The position numbers and the translations under genes were made by a program. Source: Promethearchaeota archaeon (GTDB taxonomy: Archaea > Asgardarchaeota > Lokiarchaeia > Sigynarchaeales > SOKP01). Taken from it: a stretch of 33,332 nt of DNA. The notes beneath the pieces were generated by a model, which saw only the letters and a list, made by a program, of their open reading frames with translations, ran no database searches and had not been told where the DNA came from. The stretch lies in assembly GCA_016839425.1 (NCBI GenBank), contig JAEOUI010000470.1, positions 1 through 33,332 on the forward strand. Direction: 5' to 3'. Of the stretch, positions 1 to 7,391 are shown piece by piece (positions within the stretch are counted from its first letter, which is position 1; every line of letters begins with the position of its first letter).

Positions 1-675
1 ATGAGTTTATTAAGAGAAGAAATCATAAAGCCCACCATTCCAAAACAGGCTCTCGAAAAACAAGCACCCAAAACAACTACTAAGAAGAAGACAGCACCGA
101 AAAGAAAGACAAAAAAGACAGAGGAACCCACTAAAAAGAGTTACTTAGACAACAAGCTCGAAGACTGGGTAATGAACTTAGGATTCCTTAGAGGTATCGT
201 CTACTTTCTTGTTGGAAAGGAACCCAAGATAACTAAAGAACTTGTTAAAGAACTTCTAGGAGGAATTTTGAAACGCCTAGAAAAGGGTTTTGAAAAGATC
301 GAACTACAAAAATCGGAAAAAATCGAAGGTCAGATTGACAACATCTTGTCAACGGTGTTTAACGAGGATAAGACGGATTATCCAACAGTTCATTGGGTTA
401 CCTTGATAGAGTGTTGGGACGACGACAAGAGTTTTAAATCGAACAAACCCGCATCGTTCATTAAACCATTTTTGAGCGTGAATATTAGGAAAGATCTATA
501 CGAGATTCAAAACGGAACAAGTCAATGGTTTCAGAAATACGAAGGAAGAATTCGGCTTGCGTACGCTGAACCATATACCGAATACGAGCAAGCAAAGAAA
601 AGAATTTCTTACCTGATAAAGCATAAGCCTAGAAAAGAAGCCCTTGTATCCAAGAGAAAAACCAAGGAGGACTAA
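1..675 (+). CDS. Hypothetical protein with basic N-terminal tail
   Basis: A 224-residue protein that I do not recognise. Residues 17-48 are a Lys/Thr/Pro-rich, low-complexity basic tail that could bind nucleic acid. Residues 49-224 look globular and mixed alpha/beta, with an amphipathic Lys/Glu-rich helical stretch around 75-115. The ATG is the first base of the window, so an upstream extension cannot be excluded. It ends two bases before the next plus-strand gene, and the two probably share a transcript. A DNA-packaging or nucleoid role would be a guess from the basic tail alone. Confidence 0.7.
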   Translation: MSLLREEIIKPTIPKQALEKQAPKTTTKKKTAPKRKTKKTEEPTKKSYLDNKLEDWVMNLGFLRGIVYFLVGKEPKITKELVKELLGGILKRLEKGFEKIELQKSEKIEGQIDNILSTVFNEDKTDYPTVHWVTLIECWDDDKSFKSNKPASFIKPFLSVNIRKDLYEIQNGTSQWFQKYEGRIRLAYAEPYTEYEQAKKRISYLIKHKPRKEALVSKRKTKED

Positions 676-676
676 A

Positions 677-841
677 ATGTCGGACTTTTACGAGGTAAAA
701 AACGAATTAAATGTTTTAATTGCTAAAGAATGTAAAAAAGCAGATAAAGACAGGAAATTAACGCTTGAACAAAAGGAGAAAGTCAAGGAAATCATAAAAA
801 GTCAAAAAATACCGTTTGCTGAAGCAAGAAAAATTCTATAA
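677..841 (+). CDS. Small charged helical protein
   Basis: A 54-residue protein starting at ATG 677, preceded by a strong ribosome-binding site (AAGGAGG, 664-670) inside the end of the previous gene. This site favours the ATG over the in-frame TTG 33 bases upstream. The product is Lys/Glu-rich and probably all-helical. Its C-terminal half (IIKSQKIPFAEARKIL) resembles a short helix-turn-helix-like segment. There is no clear family. It is the second gene of a two-gene plus-strand unit that ends in a T-rich terminator. Confidence 0.65.
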   Translation: MSDFYEVKNELNVLIAKECKKADKDRKLTLEQKEKVKEIIKSQKIPFAEARKIL

Positions 842-861
842 ATCTTTTTTACTCTTTTTTA
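842..861 (+). terminator. Poly-T terminator after the first plus-strand unit
   Basis: Two runs of six T separated by ACTC follow the stop of the 677-841 gene. U-runs without a stable hairpin are the usual archaeal intrinsic terminator. The site lies between convergent transcription units. Confidence 0.5.
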
Positions 862-993
862 ATAATCCATGTCAAATCCTTCGTTTTCTAACAATTTAAA
901 TCTATTTTTATATTTTCTAAAAATCTCGAAACTAATAACCCAAGATGCACCCGCAGTAGCCCAGGTTTCAAATTTATTGTTTGAGCTTTTTAT
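859..993 (-). CDS. Small ORF with no standard start codon (ATA candidate)
   Basis: A 44-codon open frame overlaps the 3' end of the gene at 974-1243 by 20 bases and reads like real protein (contains KFETWATAGASWVIS and FRKYKNRFKLLENEG). The frame opens after a TAA and holds no ATG, GTG or TTG before the ATG four codons from its end. The earliest plausible start is ATA at 991-993, with AAAGG about 11 bases upstream. Codon use matches neighbouring genes. It may be a downstream partner initiated from a rare codon, or the tail of a gene whose 5' end is lost. Confidence 0.35.
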   Translation of the reverse strand: MKSSNNKFETWATAGASWVISFEIFRKYKNRFKLLENEGFDMDY

Positions 994-1243
994 TAATGGT
1001 TATTCCTTTAAATTTTCTAATTTTATAATAACATTCACAGCAAAAAAATTGAATTCGATTATCGTCCCACATTTTTAAGAATGTTTCAATGTCAATCTCC
1101 TTGAACGAGCTGTTTTTCATGCGTTTAGCTGATAACCAGCAATCTTGAGCGTGTATGCTCTTTTTGCAATTCAAACAATTTTTGCGTTTCAAGTCCATGT
1201 ATCCAATATTTCGCTTAGAGATATGATTAAAGAAGCTCGACAT
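974..1243 (-). CDS. Small Cys-knuckle protein
   Basis: An 89-residue protein. The start at 1243 is chosen because GGTGAT (minus strand) lies 7 bases upstream; the in-frame GTG and ATG at 1255 and 1252 lie within that ribosome-binding site. Cysteine pairs CLNCKKS (about residues 24-27) and CCEC near residues 70-73 are spaced like a split zinc knuckle. A role in nucleic-acid or protein binding is an inference. The gene is directly downstream of the polymerase in the minus-strand operon. Confidence 0.7.
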   Translation of the reverse strand: MSSFFNHISKRNIGYMDLKRKNCLNCKKSIHAQDCWLSAKRMKNSSFKEIDIETFLKMWDDNRIQFFCCECYYKIRKFKGITINKKLKQ

Positions 1244-1265
1244 TTTCCTCATCACCTTTAAAGTT

Positions 1266-3065
1266 TTATTTTAAATCCCTCAAGTCCCAATCCGTTATTT
1301 CAATCGTCTTTGAGGAAATGTTGTTTTCAAGCAAGTCCTTGCAATTTTTAAACTTTCTTTCCCACGCTCTCTTGCGATCTGAATTGATGCGCATGGTAGA
1401 ATAATCGTTAATCAACTCGTTTACGATGCTTGCGTCGTTTTTTCGCAACAACGATTCTTTCATCGTGATGACATGTTGCAAGGGCATTTTAATAGTTAAT
1501 TTTTTAGAATTTGCCCGAAGCAAGTTGAACCAATCAATTTCAAACACACGGTCTTCAAAGCCTCGATGTTTCACGACAGATCCGATTTGATAACGACCGT
1601 TTGAAATAAAAACTGCTTCGCCTTGTTTTTCCAACGACCAGTCACCCATCTCGTTGGAGACTGGTATATTAAGCTTCTTTTCCGAACTTATTGAATCTGC
1701 GTGATAACCAATGAGATGTTCGTAATCCTTTTCGGGAACATCCTTCATTAAACGCCATCTTACATAGGACGGTATTTGTGTGGCATAAACGGGATTATAC
1801 ATGACACCTCCCGTGTAGGAACCGTCAGGATTTTCGTGTTTTTCGTAATATGTTCCATAACCCGCGTTTAAAGGCGTTTTTGTAATGTTATATTCCAATT
1901 GTTCGCCTCGTTTTTTAAAATAGGCTTTTCTCTCGTAAAAATAATTTACAAGGTCATGAAACGGCTTGTACTCCGCATAACCCTCTCGATACTCGTAGCC
2001 ATAGATGAGCTTTTTGATATAATCCCGAAGAAGATCGGCTTCGTACCAGGTAACCCATCTTGCAAACGATCCGTGTGGAAACGCAACTAATTTAGACCGT
2101 TTAAACCGATAAGGTAATGGGCTAATGCCAATGTCTTCTGGGATATCAACGATTATTTTGTAGAAACCAAGCATCTCTCTTTCTGGAATGGTATCGACCT
2201 TTATCCAATTTCCCCATTTCAAAGATGGAAGGTCTTTTATTTTATCAGGATAGGCACTGTTAAGATCGTATTGATACACTTGGTCAAAATGACCTCTTTT
2301 TAACAATTCTATTCTGTGAGCGTAATAAGTACTTTCAGCAATGTCTAAAATATTTATTGGAATGTGTCGCAAAGACGCAATGTTGCAATAATACCTAAAA
2401 TTCTGCTTTGTTAACGAGGCAAACGAGCTAAAATATCTGGGAAGCTTGTATCCAACTCTTCTTACTTTTTTCAGGAAGAAGTCACCTAATTCCTTTGCGA
2501 GAACTGCGTCGTTTTCTTTATAATAGAAAATATCGTATAATTTTTCTTTCCAATACGACTCGTCAGTTTCAAGCAAAGTCAAATCCAATTTTTCGGGCTT
2601 GTTCTTCTTTAAATAAATCTTACAAGCGTTACTCAAGGATGTAAAATAAAGATTCGAAAGATCCGTGTAATAAACCGTGTTATGACCTCTAGAAATCTTG
2701 AAAAGTCTTCGAGGAAAATAGCGAAATTTAAATTTCTCGTAAGGTTCAAGGTTTCCCTTGTAAATATTTTTTATGAGATCTTGATCACCTGAAAGATTTA
2801 AAATCGAGGCAACGCCCTTGTCCAAATTCCAAAAAGCACGATACATGCTCCTCCCGGAATTATTAAATATGAACTTGATTGCGTCGTCAAAATCGGGTTT
2901 GTATACATGCTTTCGCCTGCTATCTGCTAATAATTCGCATTTTCCATTCAGGTTTTGAGGCACGACCGTATAAAATTCTCCAAAATCGTACGCTTTTTTT
3001 AGCCTTCCGGTTGAAGGTAAAAAATATGTATTCGATATTGGTAAATACCCTTCTTCTCTCATCAT
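1266..3065 (-). CDS. polB: Family B DNA polymerase (viral/organellar type)
   Basis: A 599-residue DNA polymerase homologue. Seen in order: a weak Exo I-like DFGE (27-30), Exo III-like YKEND (182-186), a degenerate YxGG-R-E region (YYAHRIE, about 247-253), motif A YDLNSAYP (266-273), motif B KTPLNAGYG (396-404), the conserved NPVYA block (424-428) and motif C HADSI (455-459). Motif C keeps the catalytic second Asp but has His in place of the first. It resembles the PF03175-like polymerases of plasmids and viruses, many of which are protein-primed, and is much shorter than cellular PolB. The ATG directly follows the stop of the repeat protein upstream, so the two are likely co-translated. It probably replicates the element. 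Whether proofreading is active and whether priming uses a protein are open. Confidence 0.85.
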   Translation of the reverse strand: MMREEGYLPISNTYFLPSTGRLKKAYDFGEFYTVVPQNLNGKCELLADSRRKHVYKPDFDDAIKFIFNNSGRSMYRAFWNLDKGVASILNLSGDQDLIKNIYKGNLEPYEKFKFRYFPRRLFKISRGHNTVYYTDLSNLYFTSLSNACKIYLKKNKPEKLDLTLLETDESYWKEKLYDIFYYKENDAVLAKELGDFFLKKVRRVGYKLPRYFSSFASLTKQNFRYYCNIASLRHIPINILDIAESTYYAHRIELLKRGHFDQVYQYDLNSAYPDKIKDLPSLKWGNWIKVDTIPEREMLGFYKIIVDIPEDIGISPLPYRFKRSKLVAFPHGSFARWVTWYEADLLRDYIKKLIYGYEYREGYAEYKPFHDLVNYFYERKAYFKKRGEQLEYNITKTPLNAGYGTYYEKHENPDGSYTGGVMYNPVYATQIPSYVRWRLMKDVPEKDYEHLIGYHADSISSEKKLNIPVSNEMGDWSLEKQGEAVFISNGRYQIGSVVKHRGFEDRVFEIDWFNLLRANSKKLTIKMPLQHVITMKESLLRKNDASIVNELINDYSTMRINSDRKRAWERKFKNCKDLLENNISSKTIEITDWDLRDLK

Positions 3066-3066
3066 T

Positions 3067-3609
3067 TTAATAAAACTCCGATACTATATCCCATTCGTCA
3101 GTTTGCTTTAATTGTTCTCGCTCGGTTTTTAAGATATCTCTTGCTTTTTTTATGGCTTCTTTCGAGTCCAGATCGTAATATTCAATGAGTTTCTTAACTA
3201 TCTGTCCGAACTTATCTTTTATTCGCTCCTGGTCGTCAACCCATTCTTTTTCCTTGTCCTTGGCTTCGATTTTTGCGTCGTCCGATAGCAAGGATTCCTC
3301 GTCTATAATATCTTTAATCTTGTCCCCTAGGCCTGGATCGATTCCCGAATCGTCAACTTTCTTTTTTTCGTCTTGCTTTACCCTCTCAATTGCGTCCTTG
3401 GAGGTAAGCTCCTCTTCTTCTATGACTGTTTTTGCCGAATCTCCAAACTTGGTATCAACGCCCGCATCGTCGATCTTTTTCTTTTCGTCGTCTTTTAACC
3501 TTTCAAATTCCTCTTTTACCCGATAGAATTCCCTTCTTTCTCGTTCTTCTCTCGAAAAACGCTCGATTAAATTCCGCAAACCGTCTTTAATTCGGTCAAT
3601 AATGCCCAT
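3067..3609 (-). CDS. Charged three-repeat protein upstream of polymerase
   Basis: A 180-residue, highly charged, probably helical protein. Residues 1-35 form a basic amphipathic helix. Residues 36-74, 75-113 and 114-153 are three copies of a 39-40-residue unit built on DEKKK-(I/V)DD-(A/S)G followed by a Lys/Glu helix and S(K/D)(D/E)A. The third copy is the most diverged. Its start ATG follows the stop of the zinc-ribbon gene upstream, and its own stop directly precedes polB, so the three genes are translationally linked. Its place immediately before polB is where protein-primed replicons often keep a terminal protein, but nothing in the sequence proves that. A polymerase accessory or structural protein is equally possible. 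Confidence 0.75.
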   Translation of the reverse strand: MGIIDRIKDGLRNLIERFSREERERREFYRVKEEFERLKDDEKKKIDDAGVDTKFGDSAKTVIEEEELTSKDAIERVKQDEKKKVDDSGIDPGLGDKIKDIIDEESLLSDDAKIEAKDKEKEWVDDQERIKDKFGQIVKKLIEYYDLDSKEAIKKARDILKTEREQLKQTDEWDIVSEFY

Positions 3610-3610
3610 T

Positions 3611-3760
3611 TTACTCGCATCCTTCTTCTATTTTGTCGTAAATTCTATAGAAACCACAATTCTTACAATAAATCTTTAATTTTTCCCAATTTAAATCGTG
3701 CCAAAAAGATATTTTAGTTCCACACTTGCAAATAATCTCGTCTTCTTCTTTAAAATCCAT
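3611..3760 (-). CDS. Zinc-ribbon microprotein
   Basis: A 49-residue protein with two cysteine knuckles, CKCG near residues 11-14 and CKNCG near residues 32-36, typical of a rubredoxin-like zinc ribbon. The start ATG at 3760 lies one base after the stop of the MazG-like gene and the stop is directly followed by the next ATG, so it is embedded in the operon. Such isolated ribbons usually bind nucleic acid or a protein partner. No family is recognised. Confidence 0.75.
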   Translation of the reverse strand: MDFKEEDEIICKCGTKISFWHDLNWEKLKIYCKNCGFYRIYDKIEEGCE

Positions 3761-3761
3761 G

Positions 3762-4082
3762 CTAAAATACCTCTTTTTTCTCGTAATCTTTTTGCAATAT
3801 ATCCTCTAAATGCTTGATCTTTTTAGTCGCCATGAGGTTATAATTTTTTTCGAATTCAGGAAATCTCTTCTTGGCCATGAACTTCACTTGTTCTAACATG
3901 ATCTCAACATCGAGTATCTCTTCAATTAATTCGTCCCGATTCTCCTTGAATCGAGCAAATTTAGACAATTGCTGGATTAATTCCCCAAGCTCTTCCATGG
4001 CAATTACAATTTGTATTTGCCCAAATTTGAGAACTGCTTCTGCGGATAAATCCTCTAATTCCTTTAAATTTGATGGCTTCAT
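3762..4082 (-). CDS. MazG-like nucleotide pyrophosphohydrolase
   Basis: A 106-residue all-helical protein with the metal-binding signature of the MazG/dUTPase-type superfamily: EELGE (30-34) followed by EEILD (54-58). These enzymes hydrolyse (d)NTPs to (d)NMP and pyrophosphate. In mobile elements they are thought to shape the nucleotide pool or blunt alarmone signalling. The length is normal for a single-domain member. It overlaps the upstream gene by ATGA. The substrate cannot be deduced. Confidence 0.75.
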   Translation of the reverse strand: MKPSNLKELEDLSAEAVLKFGQIQIVIAMEELGELIQQLSKFARFKENRDELIEEILDVEIMLEQVKFMAKKRFPEFEKNYNLMATKKIKHLEDILQKDYEKKEVF

Positions 4083-4414
4083 TTTTCCTCGGTTGACGCT
4101 TCAATTAATAATTTATTTATTCTCTTTACAAATTCTTGCATGTTTTCCAAATCCTTGAAATTCCCTTCCTTTAAGTCGTATTTCAGTCTCGATCCATTAA
4201 AAGTCTTGAACATCCAACCATCCTTAAATATTTCAAGTCCTAACACGATCTTAGGCGTATCATCAATCTTAATACCCAAATTTTCTAGTTCTTTCAACGC
4301 AAATTGCTTACGACATTTCTTAACAAACTCACACTTGAAACAATCGTCCAACGCACCAATATTATAATTTGGGTATTTTCTTTCTGGTATTTTTTTACAT
4401 GTTAATTCTTCCAC
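4079..4414 (-). CDS. Cysteine-knuckle protein (CxxCx4C)
   Basis: Unknown protein of 111 residues if started at GTG 4414, which lies 7 bases after GGTGAT; an ATG at 4429 would give 116 residues but overlaps that ribosome-binding site. Cysteines in the N-terminal third (one near residue 6, then CFKCEFVKKC near 25-34) could bind zinc or a cluster. The C-terminal part is a predicted alpha/beta domain with no motif that I know. A conserved hairpin (4430-4472) sits immediately upstream in the leader, suggesting post-transcriptional or operator control. Confidence 0.65.
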   Translation of the reverse strand: MEELTCKKIPERKYPNYNIGALDDCFKCEFVKKCRKQFALKELENLGIKIDDTPKIVLGLEIFKDGWMFKTFNGSRLKYDLKEGNFKDLENMQEFVKRINKLLIEASTEEK

Positions 4415-4429
4415 TTTTTTCATCACCAT

Positions 4430-4472
4430 TTTTATTTGCCGGGACTAGACGCTAGGCCTGGTTTCAAAAAAA
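4430..4472 (-). promoter_or_regulatory. Bulged hairpin leader element, copy A
   Basis: Read on the minus strand: a T-run ending in G, an AAA bulge, a 10-nt arm CCAGGCCTAG, triloop CGT, arm CTAGTCCCGG, then CAAATAAAAA closing against the T-run. The two 10-nt arms pair at eight of ten positions. The element lies between the stop of the 4475-4888 gene and the start of the 4079-4414 gene. A second copy of the same architecture on the other strand (18219-18262) also lies just before a small Cys-knuckle gene. It may be a structured RNA leader or a protein-binding inverted repeat. Confidence 0.55.
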
Positions 4473-4474
4473 AT

Positions 4475-4888
4475 CTAAAAATCGTACTTATATTTCTCGG
4501 CTAAATCAGGAAATATAGCTCTTGCGATATCCTCTGTAAGCTTCGCACCATTTTCAGCAACTTGCATGAATTCTTCATCGTGACGATTGCCTATTACGCT
4601 TCCAATATATACTTTATACGACATGTAATTGCTATCAGTAATTGCAACCGCCAAGACTTTTTGCTCTAAAGCATTATATTCGTATTTCTTGAATTTTTTA
4701 TCGTATTCGCTCATGATAATTGTTCTTTTTGGTTTAATAACATCTATTTCAAAAACCCAATCACTTGCCAATAAGTTTCCCAATTCGTCTAATCTTTTAT
4801 TTCTTACTTCTTCTGAAAGATTTCTGTCCTTATAGATGTAATTATAAGTCTCTTTTAAATATTCCAAGATTGTTTCTTTATTTTCCAT
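4475..4888 (-). CDS. Hypothetical protein
   Basis: A 137-residue protein of no recognised family. The start ATG at 4888 has AGGT seven bases upstream. The N-terminal 40 residues are helical and charged. The middle (about 45-105) alternates beta-type segments such as VFEIDVIKPKRTIIM and VLAVAITDSNY, suggesting a small alpha/beta fold. There are no cysteines and no membrane segment. It lies in the minus operon, with hairpin A directly downstream. Confidence 0.6.
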   Translation of the reverse strand: MENKETILEYLKETYNYIYKDRNLSEEVRNKRLDELGNLLASDWVFEIDVIKPKRTIIMSEYDKKFKKYEYNALEQKVLAVAITDSNYMSYKVYIGSVIGNRHDEEFMQVAENGAKLTEDIARAIFPDLAEKYKYDF

Positions 4889-4920
4889 TTTTTAAACCTC
4901 TGCTAATTTTTTCAAATCTT

Positions 4921-5172
4921 CTACAAATCTTTATGTTCTTTTTCTGCAATTTTAACTATTTCTAACATGTCTTTAATAATCTTTAGAATGCTTGTCATTT
5001 CTGGACTACTGCAATTTTCGTTTAAAAACTCTTCAGCTAAACCCAGCTTAGATAAAAAATCAAGAAACTTTTTATTCATTGTCAAAGATGCGATAAAGAA
5101 AAAATCCTTTTGTTTGACTGTAAAAACACTTAACATCTTTTTTAATACTACTTCAAATTCTTTATTCTCCAC
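4921..5172 (-). CDS. Small helical hypothetical protein
   Basis: An 83-residue, mostly helical protein. GTG 5172 is taken as the start because GGAGAT lies six bases before it; it overlaps the previous gene by 11 bases. There is no motif. The opening residues MENKE are the same as in the neighbouring 4475-4888 product, but the rest does not align. Confidence 0.55.
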   Translation of the reverse strand: MENKEFEVVLKKMLSVFTVKQKDFFFIASLTMNKKFLDFLSKLGLAEEFLNENCSSPEMTSILKIIKDMLEIVKIAEKEHKDL

Positions 5173-5551
5173 GCTTTATCTCCTCTATTTCGACATCTTT
5201 CCACATTCCAATTAACTCGTAAATGAGGGCTACTTTGCTTGATATTTCTTCCAATTCATCAATTTCAATGTCGCCACAAAATATCACGGGATTTCTCTCG
5301 ATTTCAGTTAAAAAACGAGATTTTCTCGCTAGAATATCCATGGCTTTTTCGTCTTCAAAATTAAGATTTTCCTTTTTACGAATTACGACTTTAATTTCTG
5401 TAAATCCATTCTTTATAAACGAAAATTCTTGAGGTTCTTCAAACACGAAGTTTTTAATATCGTACAACTCAAAGAACTTCAAAAAATCCTTGATCTCTGC
5501 GATTTCTAATTTATATTCAATTAATTTTTCAGCGATTTTTTCATAACTCAT
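5162..5551 (-). CDS. Hypothetical protein
   Basis: A 129-residue protein, coupled to the gene before it by an ATGA overlap and to the next by an 11-base overlap. It has a helical N-terminus, a beta-rich middle (residues about 35-60, FVFEEPQEFSF then VVIRKK), and a helical C-terminal half rich in Glu. It is acidic overall. No family is recognised; small acidic proteins in such operons are sometimes inhibitors or adaptors. Confidence 0.6.
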   Translation of the reverse strand: MSYEKIAEKLIEYKLEIAEIKDFLKFFELYDIKNFVFEEPQEFSFIKNGFTEIKVVIRKKENLNFEDEKAMDILARKSRFLTEIERNPVIFCGDIEIDELEEISSKVALIYELIGMWKDVEIEEIKRGE

Positions 5552-5853
5552 CGTTTTGCTTTCCTCCTTTTAATTTTATCGTCAAAATAATCTTTCTTGA
5601 ACGGATTAAAACGATTAAATAGCTTGTTCGCTACGAGATTAATAATTTCAATGCGAGAAAATGGATTTCTTAACAACTTGTATTTATCGCTTGATTGAGG
5701 CGATTCGTCTCTGAACATTCCTTTCTGTAGTGTGGTAGGCACTATTCTCTCGATCTCGTTCATCAGTTCGATAAAGTTAGATACTTTTCCCTTATATCTC
5801 TCGCATAACTCGCTTATTAATCGTTTTTTTTCTTGTTCAATCTCTTCTTTCAT
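5548..5853 (-). CDS. Hypothetical basic-tailed protein
   Basis: A 101-residue protein that starts with a Lys/Glu coiled-coil-like helix (1-35) and ends with a strongly basic tail (DDKIKRRKAKR). The ATG at 5853 has GGAGAAGG upstream and overlaps the preceding coding sequence by 17 bases. The tail suggests nucleic-acid contact. No family is recognised. Confidence 0.6.
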   Translation of the reverse strand: MKEEIEQEKKRLISELCERYKGKVSNFIELMNEIERIVPTTLQKGMFRDESPQSSDKYKLLRNPFSRIEIINLVANKLFNRFNPFKKDYFDDKIKRRKAKR

Positions 5854-6121
5854 CTTTTCTCCTTCTCCCGATAAAATAGCTCTTTTGTTTTCTTATTTTT
5901 AAAATATCATTAAAAATTTGATTTTCAGCCTCTAATTCCCATTCTAATTGTTGTTGGGAATATTCCTCGTTTTCCCACCCTGGACAATCATCAGGATAAT
6001 AAAAAGAACTCTTCCAATCACCCTTACAAAGCTCTTTCGAGTTATTTTTTGGATTATTCCCTATATAATTGTCGCACGCTTCACAAGCAGGATTTATTTT
6101 TTCGTGTTGTTTTGATTCCAT
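5837..6121 (-). CDS. Cys-containing small protein
   Basis: A 94-residue protein. ATG 6121 is chosen because GAGGAGA lies about ten bases upstream; the in-frame TTG at 6139 would overlap that site. The N-terminal part contains CEACDNY, then a Cys before KGDW and a Cys in DCPGWE, a four-cysteine pattern that could bind zinc or an Fe-S cluster. The rest is a Gln/Glu-rich helix and a basic tail (GRRRKDERRD). Unknown function. Confidence 0.65.
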   Translation of the reverse strand: MESKQHEKINPACEACDNYIGNNPKNNSKELCKGDWKSSFYYPDDCPGWENEEYSQQQLEWELEAENQIFNDILKIRKQKSYFIGRRRKDERRD

Positions 6122-6125
6122 TTTC

Positions 6126-6596
6126 TTAATTCTCCTCAATATTTTCTTGATGTCTTAGAACAATAGACATTGTTAGGATGAAAGTTTCTTTTAATCGAAA
6201 CGAATACACCTTTAAAATTGAAACGATAGGATGTTTACGATACAAGACATTTTTAATATCGTTTATTTGTTCTTTAAAAAGATCCGAAAGCTCTCTTGTA
6301 AAAAAATCCTTATTTTGTTCTAAGACTTTCTCAATAATTTCTAACTGATTAACGAGAACAACTTGCTTTTCACCCTTTAAGATCGAAGAATCTCTCTCAA
6401 TATTTCGCAAGAAATCCTCTATATTATTGTAAATTTCATTTATTATTCTTTTCCTTTCATTTAATTTAGCGATGTCTATACCCGAATACCTCATAAATGA
6501 AGATGTAAAAACAGGAGCAACGAACATATTTCTTAAGGATTTAAAAAAACCCCATTCCTTCTTGGAAAATATTTTCAAAAACTCTTCAATTCCCAT
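6126..6596 (-). CDS. Hypothetical helical protein
   Basis: A 156-residue protein, helical throughout. Residues 12-37 are aromatic and basic (KKEWGFFKSLRNMF), then several amphipathic helices, and residues 122-147 are hydrophobic enough for membrane association (VSILKVYSF...FILTMSIVL). The start overlaps the end of the small zinc-ribbon gene upstream by 22 bases. No family is recognised. Confidence 0.6.
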   Translation of the reverse strand: MGIEEFLKIFSKKEWGFFKSLRNMFVAPVFTSSFMRYSGIDIAKLNERKRIINEIYNNIEDFLRNIERDSSILKGEKQVVLVNQLEIIEKVLEQNKDFFTRELSDLFKEQINDIKNVLYRKHPIVSILKVYSFRLKETFILTMSIVLRHQENIEEN

Positions 6597-6727
6597 TTAG
6601 TCAAACCTCTAAATACAATAATTTTTCTTCCACATTTGCAAGACAATTCAACATAAATTCTGCTCAACCTATATCTTAAGGGTATTTTTAATCCGTGAAG
6701 CACGCCACAAGAGCATTGTATTCTCAT
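6575..6727 (-). CDS. Zinc-ribbon microprotein
   Basis: A 50-residue protein with CSCG (5-8) and CKCG (30-33), a compact two-knuckle zinc ribbon. GGAAAAG lies just before the ATG at 6727. The 3' end overlaps the following gene in another frame, consistent with coupling. The basic, aromatic surface (LKIPLRYRLSR) would suit RNA or DNA binding, by inference. Confidence 0.7.
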   Translation of the reverse strand: MRIQCSCGVLHGLKIPLRYRLSRIYVELSCKCGRKIIVFRGLTKWELKSF

Positions 6728-6744
6728 AATTCTTTTCCCAATGT

Positions 6745-7125
6745 TTAAATATCTTTATTTCTCTCCTTGTTTTTAGGTCTTTTGAAATTTGATTTAATCA
6801 ATTCTGGATTACTCAAATCTTCCAAAGAAGATAATATTCGAATTATCTCGCTATTTTTCCTTGAATTAATCTTCTGAATATAATATGCAATTGAATTGTT
6901 TTTTAGAATTGCGATTCTATCTTTTAGAAGTGATTTATGAAGTTTGAATTGCTCTTCTCGTAAAAGGATTTCAGCGATTCTATAATATTCTTCTTTATGA
7001 TTTGGGCATATAAAGAACTCTTCTATACCCATCCACTTTTCTAATGTTGATTCCCGACTTATATTAACTTCGTTTTCAATTGTTTTAAAATATTGGTTGA
7101 TTTGTATTATAAAATCGGTCATCAT
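6745..7125 (-). CDS. Hypothetical protein
   Basis: A 126-residue helical protein whose ATG overlaps the preceding stop (ATGA). It contains CPNHKEEYYRIAEILLREEQFKLHKSL in its middle, with a single Cys/His pair, and ends in a basic tail (KRPKNKERNKD). No recognised domain. A second ATG follows the first directly, so the start may be one codon shorter. Confidence 0.6.
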   Translation of the reverse strand: MMTDFIIQINQYFKTIENEVNISRESTLEKWMGIEEFFICPNHKEEYYRIAEILLREEQFKLHKSLLKDRIAILKNNSIAYYIQKINSRKNSEIIRILSSLEDLSNPELIKSNFKRPKNKERNKDI

Positions 7126-7391
7126 TTACCCCTCTTCTTCCATTTTTTCTTTTTACCAATATTTTTAGAAATATCTTCCTCGTCCCTATCGTTTTTGAAA
7201 GCTTCTTTCCATTTTTCTTCGAGTAAATATTGAGCATCGCCAAACATTTCGTTAGCCTTTTTTACTAATTCAAATTCCTCTTCTGTTATATCAACTACAT
7301 ATTCCAAAACTATTGGTGGTCTTTCCGTGTTTGCCTCAAATCTATAATATGGATAGAATTCCTCACAACTTATTTTTATCTTTACCGTTAT
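7122..7391 (-). CDS. Hypothetical protein initiating at ATA
   Basis: The open frame runs without stop from ATA at 7391 and reads ITVKIKISCEEFYPYYRF..., then a Glu/Lys-rich helical region and a basic tail (KKKKWKKRG). The only conventional start is TTG 28 codons in, with no ribosome-binding site and cutting a coherent N-terminus. The ATA follows the upstream stop directly (TAAATA) and has GAGGGG six bases before it. The 89-residue product has no recognised family. This is one of the clearer non-AUG starts in the window. Confidence 0.65.
   Translation of the reverse strand: MTVKIKISCEEFYPYYRFEANTERPPIVLEYVVDITEEEFELVKKANEMFGDAQYLLEEKWKEAFKNDRDEEDISKNIGKKKKWKKRGK

Noticed and set aside
869..1078. 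Plus-strand frame of 69 codons
   Set aside because: It lies opposite the Cys-knuckle gene and the ATA-start frame on the minus strand, has no ribosome-binding site and reads as hydrophobic low-complexity sequence.
3319..3328. Copies of CCAGGCCTAG at 3319 and 10082 as further hairpin elements
   Set aside because: They lack the second arm, the triloop and the flanking T/A arms; at 3319 the sequence encodes Pro-Gly-Leu in a real protein.
3185..3526. Plus-strand Ser-rich frame
   Set aside because: Exact antisense of the charged repeat protein; Ser/Phe bias is what Glu/Lys codons give on the other strand.
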